64,000 nt of DNA. It comes from Oryza sativa Japonica Group (lineage: Eukaryota > Streptophyta > Magnoliopsida > Poales > Poaceae). Below the pieces are notes generated by a model. The model made no database searches, had not been told where the DNA came from, and saw only the letters and a list, made by a program, of their open reading frames with translations. The DNA is taken from NCBI RefSeq assembly GCF_034140825.1, contig NC_089040.1, positions 2,673,501-2,737,500 on the forward strand, read 5' to 3'. A program made the translations under genes and the position numbers. Positions within the stretch are counted from its first letter, which is position 1. Each line of letters begins with the position of its first letter. This document shows, piece by piece, positions 1-12,751 of the stretch.

Positions 1-541
1 CATGTCAGTTATAACCAGTGTTAAAGATCTTTCCAGTTGGGACCCAATGCTCGAGTTCCAACTGCATATATTGTGTTAGTACAACATGTGCAATAACTGA
101 TTAGTGGTTGTTTAGTAGCTGTTGGGGTTTACACCTTCTTCCTGGCACTTCTAGTGCCGATGTGCCTCAATAGCACCTCAACTGCCCCTTGTTTCCTTAT
201 CAATCTAATAAATAGTCGCCATTGCAGATGGAAGAATTAATGTGGATAACCATGCAAAGCAGGGCATGGAGACTGAATTTGGCACATTGCCACGATGAGG
301 TACTATACTAACAATGTGCTACTGTCATGCCACACACTACACCAAAGGTTGCACCGAAAGAAGATTTATACTACTACATTGGATGACAACTAGGCCCCAC
401 TACTGATTAAGTTAGTTGCTTACTGGTCTTATCAGGACAGCTTGTCTCATGAGTATAGTTATGGGGTTCATAACAAACTTCATTAACTACTGAATTAGTG
501 CGTTTCATCTCATTTTGTGTATATATGTTTGCAGGCACACT
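1..541. other. Intergenic region upstream of first GDSL gene
   Basis: AT-rich sequence without a supported coding region. The only open frame touching it, on the minus strand at 407-754, overlaps the first exon of the GDSL gene antisense and resembles no protein I know. It may hold the 3' end of a neighbour outside the window and the distal promoter of the gene at 630. Confidence 0.5.
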
Positions 542-549
542 TATATAAA
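542..549 (+). promoter_or_regulatory. TATA box of first GDSL gene
   Basis: TATATAAA lies 88 bases before the start codon at 630, so transcription should start near 575 and give a leader of about 55 bases. The second GDSL gene has a TATA box at nearly the same distance (83 bases) from its start codon. Confidence 0.6.
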
Positions 550-629
550 CAAGCTCACAGCGTTCTGTCTTACCAGAACACGCTTCTCTTTCGAGCCACA
601 CTCCTAAGAAGACTCCAAGGATAGCTCCA

Positions 630-2295
630 ATGGAGGTGAAGTGCTTGCTGCTCCTGGCTCTCTTCCTTCTGCTAGGAACACATGGTGGTGAAGCGCAGCC
701 GCTCGTGCCGGCCGTCATGACGTTCGGTGACTCATCGGTGGACGTAGGTAACAATGACTACCTCAAAACCATCATCAAGGCAAACTTCCCTCCCTACGGA
801 AGGGACTTCAAGAACCAGGTACCCACGGGGAGGTTCTGCAACGGCAAGCTGGCTACTGATATCACTGGTCACATTCTCACTCTTGCTAAATGTTGTTACT
901 TTCCAATGTATATGTGAGTTGCAGTTGCATTTTCTAATAGAGATCCTGTTCTGCTACTTCCTGTGGTTGCAGCCGAGACGTTGGGGTTTGAAAGCTACGC
1001 ACCTGCGTATCTCAGCCCAGATGCGTCAGGGAAGAACCTTCTGATTGGAGCCAACTTTGCATCTGCAGGATCTGGCTACTATGACCACACTGCACTTCTG
1101 TATGTAAGTATCACCAATAACCTTGAAAAGGAGAAGAGAAGCTCTGAATTGAAATATTTCAGCTGCGTGTTAATACATAGTTACATCCTCCATGCATGCC
1201 TCATAAATTATGAACTCTATCATTGCTATTTTTCGGACGTCGGTGTACCTGCAAATCCATGTGGCGGTGTAAATGATCTCTTAACTAACTTGGACAAAAC
1301 TGTGTAATGCAGCATGCTATTCCTTTGTCCCAACAATTGGAGTACTTCAAGGAGTACCAATCTAAGCTGGCAGCCGTGGCCGGAAGCAGCCAGGCCCAGT
1401 CAATCATCAACGGCTCATTGTACATCATCAGCGCCGGTGCCAGCGATTTCGTCCAGAATTACTACATCAATCCTTTCCTCTACAAGACCCAGACCGCCGA
1501 CCAGTTCTCCGACCGCCTCGTCGGCATCTTCAAAAACACCGTGGCAGTAAGCAACTAACCAGCTTCCTCATCGACATAGATAGTCATAGACTAGACTCAT
1601 AGTATAATTAGAGATATAGTTTCTGAACACGGATTGTTGAGATGATGTGAAAATTTCTTTGGGACCTTTGCTTCTTGTAGCAACTGTACAGCATGGGAGC
1701 ACGGCGCATCGGCGTGACGTCGCTGCCGCCGTTGGGCTGCCTACCGGCGGCGATCACGCTGTTCGGCTACGGCAGCAGCGGGTGCGTCTCGAGGCTCAAC
1801 AGCGACGCCCAGAACTTCAACGGCAAGATGAACGTCACCGTCGACTCGCTTTCGAAGACCTACTCCGACCTCAAGATCGCCGTGTTCGACATCTACACGC
1901 CCCTCTACGACCTCGTCACCTCTCCTCAATCCCAAGGTATAACAACAAACTTATACGCAAATCTGTATCTCATCTTGCATGATCAATGCAAACTGCAACT
2001 GTGCATATTCAGTGATTCATCACCATTGATTGGTTGGCCTATCTTGGCCGGCCCTGCTAAAAATTCATCACCATTGATGATGGTTTTGGTGGTGGTAGGA
2101 TTCACGGAGGCGAGGAGGGGATGCTGCGGGACAGGGACGGTGGAGACGACGGTGCTTCTGTGCAACCCCAAGTCGATCGGCACCTGCCCGAACGCGACGA
2201 CGTACGTGTTCTGGGACGCCGTCCACCCGTCGGAGGCGGCGAACCAGGTGCTCGCCGACTCCCTCCTCGCCGAGGGCATCAACCTGGTCACATAA
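630..2295 (+). CDS. GDSL esterase/lipase, SGNH hydrolase family (351 aa)
   Basis: Five exons: 630-867, 973-1103, 1313-1546, 1681-1936 and 2099-2295. All introns are GT-AG and all junctions keep frame, giving 351 residues, typical of plant GDSL lipases. Residues 1-22 form a hydrophobic signal peptide ending GEA, so the protein is probably secreted to the wall or apoplast. Block I is [13 protein letters not shown] with catalytic Ser35. Block II is [10 protein letters not shown]. Block V is [10 protein letters not shown] with Asp326 and His329 completing the triad. In the block III position the sequence reads SAGASDF, so the oxyanion-hole Asn of SGNH enzymes is replaced by Ser. The family hydrolyses ester bonds of lipids, cutin-like polymers or acylated sugars; the substrate cannot be predicted here. 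Exons 2-5 have the same lengths as those of the paralogue at 31794, so the two are duplicates. Confidence 0.93.
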
Positions 2296-3060
2296 ATTCC
2301 GGTGGCTTTCAGCCAGCAGAGGGCTGCATTGTAGATCGATGACAAGAACAACACAGGCTTCAAACTCGACCTGTTTGATTATAAATGAGAATAATGATAA
2401 TAATGTTTGCTCGGTGGTTTGGCAGCGACAGCTCTAAAATGTGTCGATGTGGAGTTGAGGGTGTTTCGGGCTGTCGCTGTGTTGCATGCCATCAGCCCAG
2501 CAATATAGGACGATGTTTTACAGTTTTAAATTTTATACACAGCTCGATAAACTGGGAGTAGGTCTTGAAGGTTTCTGTACTTATCATTTTTTTTTGTTTG
2601 AAAGTTTTATTGTCTCGTCGTATTAATATACTCAGATGATTTCAACACTTCTTTTTACAGGGAATTCTATTAAATTAAATTGTATAAAGTCTAATACGTT
2701 CATCCTTTATATTATGCAGAGAATTATACTACGACCTCGTTCTTTTCATATTATTCATTGGATAGCTAGTTCAAATCGATTATTTACTTCATGTTTTTTT
2801 TTAAAAAAAATGTTTTCTCATTTTTTTTACTATCATATTGTTTAAACCATTTATTTTACAGTATTTATTAAACTATTTAATATATATTTATAATTAAATA
2901 GTAATTCATTATATAATAATCTAGTAATAAATCAACAAACATGGGAGTAGCTGGCAGCACTTCACTAATTACTTCAGGGGGTGCTCATTACTGCGAGTAG
3001 GTGAAAGACCAAAAAGGTATAAAAAATAAATAAAAAAAATAACGCCGCACAGAATCGAAG
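2296..3060. other. Intergenic, AT-rich
   Basis: 3' flank of the GDSL gene followed by AT-rich DNA up to the leader of the first F-box locus. I see no gene. The open frame at 2636-2845 is low-complexity Phe/Ile-rich and lacks support. Confidence 0.5.
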
Positions 3061-3374
3061 CAAAAACCCCAATTCCTCCGGCTCCCACGCCATCTTCCAC
3101 TTCCCGATCGCCGCCTGCTCTGCTCGCCGGCGACGGCGAGCCTTGCCGTTGCGGCGTTGCCGGAGACCACCCAAGCGAGCGGATACCTCTCATCGCCGGG
3201 CCGCCTCCTCTAGAGGACGCCGCCGCGTCGTAACCGCGCACAGCCTGTGCTCCCCGCAGCCGGACACGAGCGGCTGCTGCTGCTCGATCTCCCGCCGGCG
3301 ACGAGTTGGTGGTCGGTTCCCTGCTCTTCCTCCCCCTCTCACCGACCGTTCATCAGGTCATCGCCTCTAAGCAG
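3061..3374 (+). other. 5' leader exon of first F-box locus (non-coding)
   Basis: GC-rich segment ending in a donor (CAG/GTGAGC) at 3374. It is clearly similar to 11850-12213, which precedes the second F-box copy and ends in the same donor context. The matching acceptor is at 4387, just before the F-box start codon. The array members at 4405, 12752, 15075, 18045 and 26821 share this plan of a GC-rich leader, an intron and a single coding exon. Confidence 0.55.
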
Positions 3375-4404
3375 GTGAGCTCCTCTGCACTAGCCCTAAT
3401 TTCGTTCAACGAATCGATGCTCTAGATGGCCCACATTCATGTGCCCTTCGTTGCTGATTTGATATTAGCTGCCGGCTTTCTGTCGGAGATCATTTGGCCT
3501 AAATCCACAAACATTTTGAATTGCGGCACCTAATGTCGATGAGAAAATGTCTTTCTCTACAACTTGGTTGAACCCCCCAGAAAAGGGTTAATTGGATCCT
3601 TGTCATTATAAATTTATTGGTTTTGAAAAAAATACCATTACTATTCACATTTGGAGATATACCACTATTTACCCATTGGATATTTGGATGTGTTTATAAA
3701 TGTTTTTGGACCAAATTTTTTTTGCTTGATCTAAACTGGTATGGAGGAGCATGTAAGATCTAAGAGAAGTACATATTTTCAATGTGTAGTGCCGATGTGC
3801 ACGTTCCCCTTGTTTTAGCGTTTCCTGCTACGAAATCATATAGGTGGATATCATTTTTTAATATTGGATTTAGTATACTATCAGTCCGTATCTAGTTCAC
3901 TACGTCATCACCCACTAGTATGTTTCTGATGATACTAGTTAGTTGCAAAAATAAAAAAAACATTATTTATGTTTACTCATCTACCTTGAGATTTGGGTAA
4001 AGGAGTAAGTGCAGATGCATTTACCTTTTGATTTGTGAAAAAAGTTAGATACTGCTTTCTGGTGATGTTCTTGTCAAGTGTGACCAGAATACATAGTTTT
4101 AAATAGTGCTTGCTTAATCATAATCCGAAACCTTTGTCTCGTCGTGTTAGACTTGCAGTCTTGCAAGATGTCAGTCAGGTGAGGTCAGCCTTTTTATTTA
4201 GTTATGGACCTTGAGTTTGTTTAGCAAATGACTAGTACAGTTTAGTGTGCCTTGTTAAATATTAGTACATGTCACTATCTTCTGATGCTATTACCAAGTA
4301 TCGCAAGTATAAGTAGTGCAACGCTTAGTGTCTTTCTTTTTCTTGTAAACCTCTGAACCCTTCTTTTTTCCATTTTTGGAAGGTCAGATTTCAAGTCTTG
4401 CGTG

Positions 4405-5617
4405 ATGGAAGCTACCCATTCTTCATCCTGGGCAGACCTCCAGCCAGAGCTCCTGGGTCTTGTCCTCGGACGCCTTCCCTCCTTAGCTGATCGTGTTCGG
4501 CTAAGAGCAGTCTGTCGCCCATGGCGCTCCAATGCTCGGTTGCAGCCCGTTCCCCTCCACTCCCTTGGCTCACTCTCCTCCATGGGACCTTCCTCAGCAT
4601 CTCTGATGGTAAAATTCACCGCATGCCTTTACCAAATGATGCCTCTTGCCATGGCTCCATTGACAACTGGCTCTTCCTCAGGGATAGTAATGGTGGGTGC
4701 TCACTGATGAACCTTTTCTCCAAGGTTACATTACATCTTCCTAAGCTAGCCAGCATTTGGCATGATAAGATGGAACGTGCCTACCGTGGATCTGGTATAC
4801 TTCTCTGCAACGAATATACTCTACTTTCCTATAAGTTTGCAGTTCCCTTGCCCTTGGACTCATCACCAGTTCCCCTTGTCGCTGTGCTGATCAATGACCC
4901 CCTTCATGTGAGCGCCGCTTGTATTTGCTATCAACCCATTGCTACTGATTCATTCATATCTCATGATTTTTCACTCGAGAACAAGACCTATGATATCGCC
5001 TTCTGTGGTGGGAGCTGTATGCACTGAGTGCTTCTGGGAAGCTCTACATCCTTGAGATCAGTGAGGGCCATGAAGGAAAACCAGAGGTTTCATGCATTAA
5101 TTCCATGGTTGACTTGGCAGAAGAACCGGTAACCGAATCCCATTTCCAACCTTGTCGTGAGAGTCATCCCCGGATGCTGTGGCGATATCTAGTTGAATCT
5201 GGTGGAAGATTGTTGCAGGTGATTCGGCTTTTCGGTTACCCATTCCCTCTGTCACATGATGATGTCCTTGAAGATCCGCGTACTCTTTCATTTGTGGTAT
5301 ATGAGGCAGATTTGAGCAATGGCTCTCGCATGTGGAGAAGGGTAGAATCTTTGGGAGGCCAAGCTCTCTTTGTTGGCACACATGGCTCCAAGTCTGTCCC
5401 TGCTGTGGAATGTGGAGCTCAGGAGGACTGCATCTACTTCATATCTGACTACAACCGGCCTTATTCTGCAAATCCTCTTGGCGACTCTGGCATCTACAAC
5501 ATGAGAAACGAGATGATAACGCCGTTGGTGCGTTTGGTAAGTGGTAATCGTCACTCTGGCGTCTACTACCAGTGGCGACATCCGAGATGGTTCTTCCCTG
5601 CAGATGGTGCTATATAA
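4405..5617 (+). pseudogene. F-box/DUF295 gene broken by two 1-base deletions
   Basis: Encodes in pieces the same protein as the intact copy at 15075. The F-box follows the start (SSWADLQPELLGLVL, then RLRAVCRPWRSNA). Alignment with 15075 shows one C missing from a run of C near 4545-4552, which shifts the frame. A second base is missing near 5010-5013 (GGTGGGAGCTG against GGTGGAAAGCTG), and the frame is then kept to a stop at 5617 after FPADGAI. Each frame alone gives only a fragment (about 101, 168 and 170 residues). An intact version would be an SCF substrate adaptor with a C-terminal DUF295 domain. Sequencing error or recent inactivation are both possible, but two independent lesions favour a real pseudogene. 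Confidence 0.85.
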
Positions 5618-6240
5618 TCAGCCCCTCTGCATGGCCCTCTTTGTGGGTTTCTCTCATATGCACATGCAACATGTAAACTGGTGGATGATGATTAATGTTT
5701 TGTTACTTGTTGCGTCCTGATTGAATGGTTGGTTCTGGCTTCAGCAGTAGCCCCTCCGTCCTATAAAAAACATAATCTTAACTACGAATCTGGACAAATG
5801 CTTGTTCAGGGTCGTAGCTAGGATTGTTTTTTTTAGGACAAAGTAGTATTGAATTCATATTACAACCTGTACTTTACCTGTCCAATCCTTTCTTATGTTT
5901 TCATGTGATCAACAATTATTACTGATGTGCATTTTCTTTAAGGTGACCAGTGTGTACTGTACCACCCTCCGTCCCAAGATAAGTGAAAAGATGAGGTTGA
6001 TCTTTTGCAAGAGAACTCGCTATGGATCTCAGTCAATTATTCTTCTGATCCAACTGTCTAGACCAACTCTCCCATTCCATATTCACAACAAACCCTTGTT
6101 TTTTCCTACTTGCCAATCTTGATTTTTTAGCAAAATTTATTTAGAGGATTCATAAATTGTTCTTGATTGCTTCATTTATTTTTTCTGCGATTTATCAACT
6201 GTAGCTCAAAACATTTAAAGGGTGAACCACTTGCCGACGA
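5618..6240. other. 3' flank of F-box pseudogene
   Basis: Resembles the 3' flank of the copy at 15075 (from about 16257), confirming that the duplication unit extends past the coding region. It holds short fragments with Stowaway-like ends (CCTCCGTCC near 5755 and 5968) but no complete element, and no gene. Confidence 0.5.
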
Positions 6241-6245
6241 GGGGT

Positions 6246-9200
6246 TGTAGCGCCTGTTCCGTCGTGGCGCCTAGCGGGAAAATTATCTCATAAAAACTCT
6301 ATTTGCGAAATTGTTTCTTTGCTTGTTGTCTAGTGTCCGTGCCATCCCAGATCTCAAATCCCCGATCTATCGTCGAGTTCAATCCCGAATCCAAATCCTT
6401 CCAAATCAAATTCCTCCGCAAAAGTCTATTTTGCCTCCCCCGGGGTCGATGGGCCGAATCCCTCTCGGCCCATCTCCCCCTCCCTTCCCCGGCGCTCCCT
6501 CTCTCTCCCTCCCCCTCCGCTCCGCCCGCGCGCTGCGCGCGCGTGCGCGAGGGCTGCGCCGAGCGCCCCTCCCCCTCCGCTCTGCCCGCGCGCGTGCGCG
6601 TGAGCCGCCCGCGCCGAGCCGAGCCCTCCTTTCCGCTCCCTCGCTGCCGCTCCCCGCGCATCGTTCGCGCGCGCGCCCGCGTGGTCGTCGCCCGCGCCGC
6701 GTCTGCGCCGCCCGGTCCCGCTGCCCTGCCGCCTGCAACCGCGCAGCCGCTCGGCCCCGCAGCCAGCGCGCGTGCCCGAGCCGCGCCGCTCAATCCGCCG
6801 CGCCTCCCGTTGCAAGCCGCGCGCGCGTGCCGTGGTGGCCGACCGCCTGGTCGCCGCCGTCGTCAGCGCCTGCCCGCGCCTGTCGCCCGTGTCGCCGTTC
6901 CGCTCCACACCGCCCCGCAGTCATCGCCGTCGTCATTGCCTCGGCCCCGCCACTCCGAGCGCAAGCCGCCAAGGGACGGAGGCAGAGCCCCTCCTCCCTC
7001 TGCCGCGTCGCCCCTGTTCCCCTCCTCCTTTTCCCAAAGAGGCAAGGGGCGAGCCCCCTTTCTCTCCCTCCTTTTCCCCTTTTCCTCCCGCCGGCGTCAT
7101 CCTCCCTCCGCCCTGTCGCCGATTTGGCCGCTAGCCGGAGCGCCAGCTCGCGCCTTGACCGCCCAAAGTCGGTTTCCAAACCGACATTGCCGCCCTTTAA
7201 AGCCCAGGCGCCCTCCCTCTCTTCTCCTCCCATCGCCTCCACTCCATTGTTGTCGCCGCCTTCCGAGCTCTGTCTTGCCTCCGCCGTTCATCGCCAAGCG
7301 CCGGGAGAACCGGTGCGTTCGTGGACGCGGAAGAGGACTCCGGGCGCTCGTCTTCCTCCTCTTCCCCGGCCCGAGGCCGGAGAGATTACTCCCGCGCCGT
7401 CGGCCTCTCGTCACTGCGCCCCGCCCGCACGGTAGTGCCTCCCTCCGTTCTTCCTCCTCGCTCCATCTCCCCCCTTAGTTTTCGGTAGTAGCTTGTGTAG
7501 CCTCCCCGTAGCTAGCCGGCGCCGCCCCAACCGTTGCCGCCGCTCGCCATGTGCTCGCCGCCGTCGCCGCCCGTGCTCCGTAGCACCCGCTCGTCGCCAG
7601 CCTCGCTCGACGTAGCTCCGCCCAATCCGACGCTAGCAACAGATTCCCGTAGCCGCGTAGATGCTCTCACCGCCGGGAATTGGCCCCTCGTGACCTCGTC
7701 GCCGTTTCTCCCTTTTCTCTCCGCCGGGTGCCGCCGCCGCAATCCGCCGCCGACGGACACCCTCCGGCGAATCCAAGACGTTCGCTCGCTCCCTCTCATT
7801 CTCCCTCGTCATCCCGGTGTACGCCCCGTCGCCCCTCATCGTCGCAAGGCGTCCCGGAGAAACCGCCGCCGCCCGCCGTCCATTCGCGGCCGGCGCCTTC
7901 GTCTTCCTCCCGCCAGCCCGCGTAGGCGCCACGTAGGCGCCACGTCGGCACCAGCTCGGCCGAGATCGGGTCGGGCCGACCCCGGTCAGCCCCTCCCGTG
8001 CGCGCGTTCCACCGCGAGCCGTGAGGCTGCGCGTGGGCCCGCCGCATCCATTCCACCGCGAACCGCGCGCGTGCACCGCGTCCCAGCCCCGGCCGCGCGC
8101 GTGCGCCGCGTGCTCGCTCCGCACGGTGAACCGAGTCACCGACAAGCGGGTCCCACCCGGGACCACGCGTGGTGAGCCCGGTCCACCGGCTCTCTCTCTC
8201 CTCCCTCCCGCGCGCGTGCGCCCTAGGCCGCCTTGGGCCGGCCGGCCCATTTAGCTCGGCCGGACCGCCCCAATTCTCTCGAGCCGCGCCCTAGCCGCCG
8301 AGGAAAAGTCTATATTCCCTCCCTCTTTTCTTTTCTTTTCCAAAAAGGATTTAATTAAATCCTTTTCCTTTAGACTAAAAATCCAATAATCTTAGAAATT
8401 CAATATCTTCCCAACCGTAAATCCGTTTGACTCCGTTCAACTTCCAAAATTCCTCAAATCTCGAGATCTATCTAATGGCACGCTTAGAGGTCATTAATAG
8501 GGCTTTATTTTCGCCGTTTGTTGAGTTGTCCCGTTTCGCGTGTAGTTTCGGAGCCCGAAGACCCAGATCTCGAGCAAGGCAGATCGCGAGGATTTCGAGG
8601 ATCAAGCTCCAGATCTCGAGCAAGGCAAGCCACCTTTGAACATCTTGAGCCTATATTTGAAATTTAATTATGTTGCTTGAAAAATATTATGCATTGATAG
8701 GATCGCACTTAATCTGTTGTCCCGTCTGCAATGCAGATTAGCGGACCTACCTAATTTGTTGCATTTGATCCTTCCTTTGATAATTGTTATATCGTGTCCC
8801 CTTGTAACCATCTAGTTGCGTCTCGATATTCGTGCACCCTGTGCGAGTATCGACGGACGCCTTCAAACTTAAAATCTGAAAAACTTCTTGGGTAAAACTT
8901 GGGTTTTACAAAAGACTTGGAAAACCCGACACCTGGGTCGGTGCTTGCGAACTAAATGAATTTCCAAAACCGCGGACCGGGGAACGTACCGGGTGTACGG
9001 TTTCCCGCTCTCGCACTTAAGGACCGTTTCCTTGGAATTTCATTCAAACATAAGACAAGTACGACCACATGGATGGAATGGGACACCCCTGGCTGAGTAA
9101 CTAGCTTATCAGGGGAGCCTTGATGCCGAGAGACATGTGGATTCGCCGGGGTGGTGTCGGGGAGGACCCCTGGGCTTCCTGGCACAGTATGGTCTGGGAC

Positions 9201-10160
9201 CTAACCTGTTGTTGGTCTGGGACCCCTCTCGTCGGCATATGGTAAACCTGTGTCGGCTTTCGAAATGCCTTGTCATGAAAGCTTGGAGGTCTCCCGACGT
9301 GGCTGATCCCCACGGGCTGGGTGATCCGGGTTAGTAATGTCGTGTGGGTAAAGTGTACCCCCTCTGCAGAGGTTAACAAACTGTTCGAACAGCCGTGCCC
9401 ACGGTCATGGGCGGATGTGAGGTGATTCCTAGCGTAGTTTTGTTTGACTACTGCTTGTGAAATTGCTGTTGTGTAAAGGGGTTCGATGATTGAAAAATCT
9501 GCAGCTGATGGGATCAGCTAGGCCCGGGTGGCCGTTTGAAAGTTGTTGGCCCTAGTGGCCGTTTGAAAAGCTGTTGGCCGGGTGCCAACCTTGAATCAAT
9601 TCTAAAGACTGATACATTACACATACTCCGACCGGACGAGACGCACTGTCTTATCCGCGTCGTTTGAGAAGCACTCACTTAGTTGTTTTTAGAAAAGAGT
9701 TCAAATAAAATCAATTGCAAAAACAACAACCTTTCCTTGAAGCCTGCATTAAACACTTATTTCCCATGGCTTGCTGAGTACTCCCGTACTCACCCTTGTT
9801 CTATATAAATAATCCCCCCCATTGCTGAAGAAGATGAAGCGGATCCTGTTGATGAGGAGTTCTTCCAGGAGCAAGCCGGCTACGATGAGTTTTAGGGTTT
9901 CGACCTAGTTCCCAAGTCGCGCCTGTGATGTTTGGTCCTAGTCTTGGCTTCCGTTTTTCTTTTATAATGTAGTTGTGAGCTCGGGGTCTGTCCGCAGCCC
10001 AACATGACTGTACCTCTACTCTATAATAAAGAGACCTCTGTTGTTGTGATAATCTGTCTTCCTGTGATACCAGCACTGTTTCCTGGGACTGGTATCAATT
10101 AACAGGTTAATTTGGAGCGTCACGGGCTAGTTCCGGTCGGTACTAGTTCGGGGCGTGACA
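6246..10160. mobile_element. Solo LTR (~3.9 kb), probably Ty3/gypsy
   Basis: The block begins TGTAGCGCCTG and ends GGGGCGTGACA, the TG...CA ends of an LTR. It is bounded by the 5-base target duplication GGGGT at 6241-6245 and 10161-10165. No gag, protease, RT or integrase is present and the terminal sequence does not recur inside, so this is a solo LTR left by LTR-LTR recombination. It is very GC-rich between 6450 and 8300, where long open frames on both strands are low-complexity Pro/Arg/Ala and not genes. A polyadenylation-like AATAAA lies near 10024. The large size fits the long-LTR gypsy families of rice (RIRE3/RIRE8/Retrosat type); that family assignment is from memory. Confidence 0.8.
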
Positions 10161-10165
10161 GGGGT

Positions 10166-10600
10166 AAACCCCGACACTCACACAACGACTATTAACCTTA
10201 GTTTTCATTTTTATTAATGGTATCCTTTGTATGCTTCAAATAGTTCAGTAATGAGTGCTCCTTACTACTGCTAGAAGCCTGAACTCAAAATATTTTTAGA
10301 CTCAAATTTGTAAATAATATGTACATTTTGAGAACAAAGGATCTCTTACTAAATTTTTTCAAATATTATTCCTAACAACCCTTTTTTTAACGAGATACAA
10401 TGTAACCTTTTTAAGTATATTACATAAAGCCACACATATTTTTTTTTCAAGTTGCACAAAACTATATGAATTTTGACACGTGGTATATAACCCAGGTATT
10501 ACGATCCTAAAGTTTCATAAACCACACCATTAACCAATTTGATATATTCGTATATCAGAAGTTCAGAACTTTTTTAAAAAAATGCTTACATAAACGTTGT
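10166..10600. other. Intergenic, AT-rich
   Basis: Flank beyond the solo LTR. AT-rich, with no coding frame or complete repeat recognised. Confidence 0.4.
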
Positions 10601-11290
10601 CGACGTTTGATGTCGCGATTCCGGTATTTGCATAGTATGGGGATTGTTGGTATCAGGGTATATGCGAGACTGAGGTAAAACAGATGGGGACGAGGATTTT
10701 TATACAGGTTCGGGTCCCTAAATTGTCAGGTAATAATCCTACTCCCGTTGGCCGAAGCCGGTCGTTGCTCTTATTCACCATAATTACACCAATACAATAT
10801 TTGGGGTAGCATATCTATCTGTTATCGACTTGGTGGTCTGAAGTATCATCACGTAGTCGACAATAGGGTAGTCTTCCTCTTCGAATCCGTGCCCGGCGAG
10901 ATCACAGACGGCGCTATGTCTCTCCTGACAGAATCTGTAGACACCGTAGGGGACTAGCTATGCTTATCTCTGAATTCGATATCCGGCGTCTTGTCTTGGC
11001 GTATGTTGGCTTGTATGTTGATTTTGTGTCTTGATCTATTGTTCCGTCCCCCCTCTCCTCCTAGGGGTCTTATGTTTATACCCATAGGTGTCCCCTTATC
11101 CAAGTAGAACTAGGAAAACTAATATGGATACAATCTGAGTAGTACTTGTCGTTTCCATGTAGAACTCTATTATCATTCCTTATGCGGAACTCCTTCTATA
11201 TCCGAAGGTTGTTTCCGTATAAGACATGATATGTGGTGGGTCCTGCCGAGATTTAGTTAACTACTATTAGATATGTGTTATCCATAACTC
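10600..11290. mobile_element. Transposon-derived fragment, class unresolved
   Basis: Contains the phrase ATACAGGTTCGGGTCCC followed by a run on Cys/Arg-poor non-coding DNA of a kind that recurs in high-copy grass transposons. A related phrase (AGACAGGTTCGGGCCGC) occurs at 48800 in the element inside the TA array. I see neither terminal repeats nor coding domains, so it may be an LTR fragment or a CACTA subterminal region. It carries no usable gene. Confidence 0.45.
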
Positions 11291-11434
11291 TGACAAACGT
11301 ATCAGTTAAATGATGGATAAAAAAACTCATAAATTTAATGTTATTATAGAACTTAGAAGTATGATAGATTAAAATCAAAATAATCAATAGCATGGTTTTG
11401 TAAAAACTAATAGCTATAATATCTAAGGCTATAA

Positions 11435-11678
11435 GAGTAGGTACAATAGCAGGCTATAAGCCAGCTACAAATATATTTTAAGAAGATAAATAAGGAGAGA
11501 GAAGGGCAGCGGGCTACAGATTTATAGCCAGCTATAGCACGGACTCCAAGACGCGGTGTGTGTATGAAAGGTGGGGCCATGTATTAATAGTGTAGTATGT
11601 AACTATTGTATGAATGAGATATTAGATTGGCTATAGATGAATTAGAGCTAGTAGTTGGCTATACTATTAAACTTGCTC
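11435..11678. mobile_element. Tourist-type MITE (PIF/Harbinger), TSD TAA
   Basis: A 244-bp element with imperfect inverted ends, GAGTAGGTACAATAG at the left and the complement of AAACTTGCTC at the right. It is flanked by the 3-base duplication TAA at 11432-11434 and 11679-11681. The interior matches a MITE family I recall as abundant in rice, with GGCTATAAGCCAGC and GGCTATAGATGAATTAG segments. Confidence 0.75.
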
Positions 11679-11849
11679 TAATATGCTGCAGAAAATGTGG
11701 ATAATAATCAATAGCGTGGTTTTACGCATTTATCCATTTTTTTTAAATCTATATCAAGTGCCCTCTACTTGTACTACTACTTTAGCATATAATAGGTGGG
11801 TTTTACGAAATTTATTTTTTTTAAACACAAATCAAAACCAATCTATGCT

Positions 11850-12213
11850 AGGGTCGTACGCCATCTTTTTCCCCTGCTCTTCGCTGTTCCCACCAAGAGG
11901 CCGCGACACGATCGCGCGCTCGCCGGCGACGGCGAGGGAGCCCTGCCGGAGCGCACCAAGGCGCGCGGACGCCGTCCCTCAACCCTCTCCTCCCCGGGCT
12001 ACCTACTTTGGAGAAAGCCACCGCGCACGGCGCACTGCCTGGACACGAGCGGCTGTTGCCGGCTAGTCGATCTCCGGCGACGAGTTCCACGGCCGTACGT
12101 ACTGAGCGTCTGCTGCTACTAGTCGATCTCCGGCGACGGAGTTGGTTCTTGGTTGGTTCCCTGCTCTTCGTCCCCTCTCACCGACCGTTCATCAGGTCCT
12201 AACCACTAAGCAG
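11850..12213 (+). other. 5' leader exon of second F-box locus (non-coding)
   Basis: Duplicate of 3061-3374. It shares the run CCGACCGTTCATCAGGTC and the donor CAG/GTGAGCTCC at 12213. The intron would run to the acceptor TTCTTAG at 12748, four bases before the start codon at 12752. Confidence 0.55.
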
Positions 12214-12751
12214 GTGAGCTCCCTTACACTAAGCCCTAATTTTATTTCGACAAATCGATACTCCAAATGCCAGATTCTGTTGCCCTTTGTAGCTGATTTG
12301 ATCTTAGTGCTGGAGTTCAATTTCCCTGAATCTACTACTCCCTAGGATCGGATGGTTCCTGTCTAGATTCGTAATACCAGAACCATTAGATTCTAGATTA
12401 TTATATTTTAGGACGGAGATCGTAACATTTTCCACTGTGGCACCTAGTATTGATGAGAAAGATGCCCTTGTTTATAATTTTGTCGAAAAAAATAAATAGG
12501 CTGATAGGTTTAACAGATCATATAGTCACTTACTATGCTAATTCTTCCATCACATAGTTATTATTAGCGCGGAAAGGACCAACCCTTCTGCTAAGCGCAC
12601 TTCTGTTCTCAAGAGATGCTGATTAATGTTGGTACTGTGTAGACAACAATAAGCACCATTTTTTTTTTCTAAACATGGAAGAAACATGTGCAATTTACTA
12701 TGATGATTTACTTTGGTAAACTCTGACTTCGATGCATTTTCTTCTTAGATT

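Noticed and set aside
407-754. Minus-strand 115-codon frame over the first GDSL exon
   Set aside because: Antisense of the exon and promoter; no protein motif.
6303-8254. Several long open frames on both strands (up to 391 codons)
   Set aside because: Low-complexity Pro/Arg/Ala sequence caused by extreme GC content inside the solo LTR. Frames overlap on both strands and show no domain.
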